The notes beneath the pieces were generated by a model. That model ran no database searches. It was given only the letters and a program-made list of their open reading frames with translations, and had not been told where the DNA came from. From positions 1-34,927 of the forward strand of contig JAJBVP010000066.1 in assembly GCA_020859755.1 (NCBI GenBank): DNA of 34,927 nucleotides, in the 5' to 3' direction. Made by a program: the position numbers and the translations under genes. The stretch comes from Bacteroidales bacterium. GTDB lineage: Bacteria > Bacteroidota > Bacteroidia > Bacteroidales > Muribaculaceae. This document shows, piece after piece, positions 32,648 through 34,927 of the stretch; the stretch's first letter is position 1, and each line of letters starts with the position of its first letter.

Positions 32648-32778
32648 AATCGATATAAGTTATAATGTTGAAACGCTTGGAGAGGGCTTTTTGTTGGAGG
32701 GAGGCCTAAGGCTCCTTTGATTCGTAGGCTTCTTAGGATTCCAGAGCTTCTTAGGCTCCCGAGGCTACTTGGGGGTGA
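32648..32778. repeat. gyrB-rnr spacer with AGGCTTCTT-type repeats
   Basis: Positions about 32699-32770 consist of loose repeats of CTTCTTAGG and AGGCTCC (for example TAGGCTTCTTAGGATTCC then GAGCTTCTTAGGCTCC), some able to fold back. No clear T-tailed terminator for gyrB and no full-consensus rnr promoter is visible. Confidence 0.4.
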
Positions 32779-34722
32779 TTAGGCGTCGATATTGGCGTAG
32801 TTGGCGTTCTGCTCGATGAAGTCGCGACGCGGACCCACGTCCTCGCCCATCAGCATCGAGAAGATGCGGTCGGCCTCAGCAGCGTCGCTGATGTTCACCT
32901 GCTTCAACAGACGTTGCTCCGGCGACATCGTAGTCTCGCGAAGCTCCTCGGCCGACATCTCGCCAAGACCTTTGTAACGCTGTACCTTCACATTGTCGCC
33001 GTGGCGAGCGATGAAGTTCTGCACCTGAGCGTCGGTCCAGCAATACTCCTCGGCCTTGCCGCGGGTACACTTGTACAACGGCGGCGTGGCCAGGTAGAGG
33101 TAGCCCTGCTCGATCACCGGACGCATGCGGCGGAAGAAGAACGTCATCAACAGCGTAGCGATGTGGGCGCCGTCGACATCGGCATCGGTCATGATGATAA
33201 TCTTGTGGTAAGCCAGACGCGACAGGTTGGCCTCCTTGGGGTCGTCCTCAGTGCCGATAGTAACGCGCAGGGCGCGGAAAAGGTTGGTAATCTCTTCGTT
33301 GTCAAAGATTTTGTGATCCATAGCCTTTTCCACGTTCAGGATCTTGCCTCGCAAGGGGAGAATAGCCTGGAACTGGCGGTCGCGGCCCTGCTTGGCGGTA
33401 CCACCTGCCGAGTCACCCTCGACGATGAACAGCTCGCAGTCCTCGGCCGTGCGGCTTGAGCAGTCGGCCAGCTTGCCGGGCAGACCGCCCCCGGTCAACG
33501 GCGACTTGCGCAGCACGTTCTGGCGCGCCTTCATGGCCGCGTGGCGAGCCTGAGCCGCCATGATCACCTTGTCGACAATCACGCGGGCCTGACGCGGATG
33601 CTCCTCAAGATATATGCGCAATGCCTCCGACACCGCTGCGGCTACCGGGGCCACTACCTCCGAGTTGCCCAGCTTGGTCTTCGTTTGGCCCTCAAATTGG
33701 GGCTCCATCACCTTCACCGACACCACTGCGGTCAAGCCCATGCGGAAGTCGTCGCTGGCGATGTCGATTTTCAGTTTCTCGAGGAATTTATTGTCCTCGG
33801 CGTATTTTTTCAACGTGGTGGTAAGGCCGCGGCGGAAACCGGTGAGGTGAGTACCACCCTCGATGGTGTTGATATTGTTGACAAACGAGTAGACATTCTC
33901 GTTGAACGTCGTGTTGTAGGTCATCGCCACCTCCACGGGGATGCCGTTGCGCTCGGTGGTGAGGTGGATCACATCGTTAATAAGCGACTCCTTGTTGGAA
34001 TCGATGTACTCCACAAACTCGCTCAGGCCTTCATCAGAATGGAACACTTCAGTACGGGGTTCCTCGCCACGCAAGTCGGTGAGCGAAAGGGTGATGCCGG
34101 CGTTGAGGTAGGCCAGGTCGCGCAGGCGGTTGGCCAGCGTGTCGTAGTCGTATTCCGTGACGGTGAAAATCGAGTCGTCGGGCTTGAAAGTGATGGTTGT
34201 GCCCGTGGAATCGGTCTCGCCAACTACCTGCAACTCGGTGGTGGGCTTGCCGTAAGCGTATTCCTGGGCGTAAATCTTGCCACCGCGGCGCACCTCGGCG
34301 CGCAGCTTGGTCGACAGCGCGTTGACGCACGACACTCCCACGCCGTGCAATCCGCCCGACACCTTGTAAGAGCCTTTGTCAAACTTGCCTCCGGCGTGGA
34401 GCACCGTCAGCACCACCTCGAGGGCGCTCTTGTGCTCTTTCTCGTGCATATCCACAGGAATACCGCGTCCGTTGTCGACGACGGTGATCGAGTTGTCGGG
34501 GTTGATCGTCACCTCAATGTGGGTGGCGAAACCTGCCAGAGCCTCGTCAATCGAGTTGTCAACCACCTCGTATACCAGGTGGTGAAGTCCCTTGGTTGAA
34601 ATGTCGCCGATGTACATCGCCGGGCGCTTACGCACGGCCTCCAGGCCTTCTAGCACTTGGATGTTACTGGCACTGTATTCCTCTTCTTTTTCTGCCTTGT
34701 AGGCGTCATCAATTTCTGCCAT
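32779..34722 (-). CDS. gyrB: DNA gyrase subunit B
   Basis: GyrB is the ATPase/TOPRIM subunit of DNA gyrase, which with GyrA introduces negative supercoils. The 647-residue size is that of the short GyrB form lacking the proteobacterial insertion. Visible are the GHKL ATPase motifs (YEVVDNSIDEAL with Glu52 and Asn56, DNGRGIPV, GGLHGVGVSCVNAL), the transducer domain (QTKTKLGN at 346-353), the TOPRIM motif EGDSAGG (435-441) with PLRGKILNVEKA, and the metal-binding DADVDGAH (513-520), then KGLGEM (584-589). The start at 34722 is preceded by a full-consensus promoter at 34768-34799 with a leader of about 40 nt. gyrA is not in the window. Confidence 0.97.
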   Translation of the reverse strand: MAEIDDAYKAEKEEEYSASNIQVLEGLEAVRKRPAMYIGDISTKGLHHLVYEVVDNSIDEALAGFATHIEVTINPDNSITVVDNGRGIPVDMHEKEHKSALEVVLTVLHAGGKFDKGSYKVSGGLHGVGVSCVNALSTKLRAEVRRGGKIYAQEYAYGKPTTELQVVGETDSTGTTITFKPDDSIFTVTEYDYDTLANRLRDLAYLNAGITLSLTDLRGEEPRTEVFHSDEGLSEFVEYIDSNKESLINDVIHLTTERNGIPVEVAMTYNTTFNENVYSFVNNINTIEGGTHLTGFRRGLTTTLKKYAEDNKFLEKLKIDIASDDFRMGLTAVVSVKVMEPQFEGQTKTKLGNSEVVAPVAAAVSEALRIYLEEHPRQARVIVDKVIMAAQARHAAMKARQNVLRKSPLTGGGLPGKLADCSSRTAEDCELFIVEGDSAGGTAKQGRDRQFQAILPLRGKILNVEKAMDHKIFDNEEITNLFRALRVTIGTEDDPKEANLSRLAYHKIIIMTDADVDGAHIATLLMTFFFRRMRPVIEQGYLYLATPPLYKCTRGKAEEYCWTDAQVQNFIARHGDNVKVQRYKGLGEMSAEELRETTMSPEQRLLKQVNISDAAEADRIFSMLMGEDVGPRRDFIEQNANYANIDA

Positions 34723-34767
34723 ATTGTGATTTTTGGTCTAATCTTTGTCGATGTTCAAAATACGGTA

Positions 34768-34799
34768 CAAATTTACGCATTTTTTCGCAACCCCGCAAA
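34768..34799 (-). promoter_or_regulatory. gyrB promoter
   Basis: On the minus strand TTTG (34796-34799), 20 bp, TAAATTTG (34768-34775): full consensus. Confidence 0.75.
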
Positions 34800-34830
34800 A
34801 ACAAATATCCCCCACCCATCAACCTCCGTT

Positions 34831-34927
34831 TGTAGGCCGCCGAACGTCGGCCCTCCCAGGCTCCGCAGTGGATGTAGGCCGCCGAACGTCGGCCCTCCCA
34901 GGCTCCGCAGTGGATGTAGGCCGCCGA
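34831..34927. repeat. 42-bp tandem repeat, running off the window
   Basis: TGTAGGCCGCCGAACGTCGG starts at 34831, 34873 and 34915, giving two perfect 42-bp units and a truncated third at the window edge. Each unit holds a GGCCG ... CGGCC inverted pair that can form a hairpin. There are no spacers, so it is not a CRISPR array. It lies about 30 bp upstream of the gyrB promoter. Confidence 0.95.

Overview
The window is a chromosomal segment from a GC-rich member of the Bacteroidales. The evidence is the gene families present (DUF6562/fimbrillin-like lipoprotein, WG-repeat protein, DUF3098 beside ftsX, FISUMP domain, secreted proteins with sorting-type C-terminal tails) and the promoters, which repeatedly match the Bacteroidetes housekeeping form TTTG-N20-TAnnTTTG. 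High GC and dense intergenic repeats suggest a Muribaculaceae-like lineage; that placement is inference. No phage, integrase, transposase, rRNA operon or CRISPR array is visible.

Left part (1-10.5 kb): a secreted beta-rich protein whose 5' end carries an in-frame ATG-TAG; then on the minus strand nadC, fabD, a 1222-residue secreted multimodular alpha-amylase and a two-part fimbrillin-like lipoprotein. Strong hairpins separate these units. Centre left (10.5-16.8 kb): a lipoprotein-anchored TPR histidine kinase with its NarL-type response regulator, a minus-strand tRNA-Val(UAC), a CPA2-type cation/proton antiporter overlapping rfbC by ATGA, and a DJ-1-family protein.

Centre (16.8-22.3 kb), minus strand: the run ftsX, DUF3098, uppP, truB, queA (division/envelope plus tRNA modification), then a hemerythrin-domain protein translationally coupled to a LuxR-type regulator whose receiver domain looks degenerate. 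Centre right (22.3-28 kb), plus strand: a zinc-ribbon/FISUMP membrane protein, a Yip1-like membrane protein and smpB (the latter two overlapping), then a WG-repeat/TPR exported protein of mosaic base composition, then a STAND/archaeal-type AAA ATPase whose promoter sits on an 18-bp perfect inverted repeat and predicts a leaderless mRNA. Right part (28-34.9 kb), minus strand: gyrB, rnr, rsmA and mgtE (the last two overlapping), and a 42-bp tandem repeat upstream of gyrB.

The most unusual signal is in the spacers. Two heptamer families occupy fixed positions relative to genes: ACTGAAA-type arrays directly before the start codons of nadC, queA and rsmA, and TTAGTTG-type arrays directly after the stop codons of smpB, ftsX and rnr. 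AAAGGA-type polypurine tracts, a 24-nt dispersed repeat and the 42-bp tandem repeat add to this. I see no clear-cut new defence or biosynthetic system; the best candidates for undescribed biology are the gene-edge heptamer arrays, the palindrome-controlled leaderless ATPase and the hemerythrin/pseudo-receiver pair.
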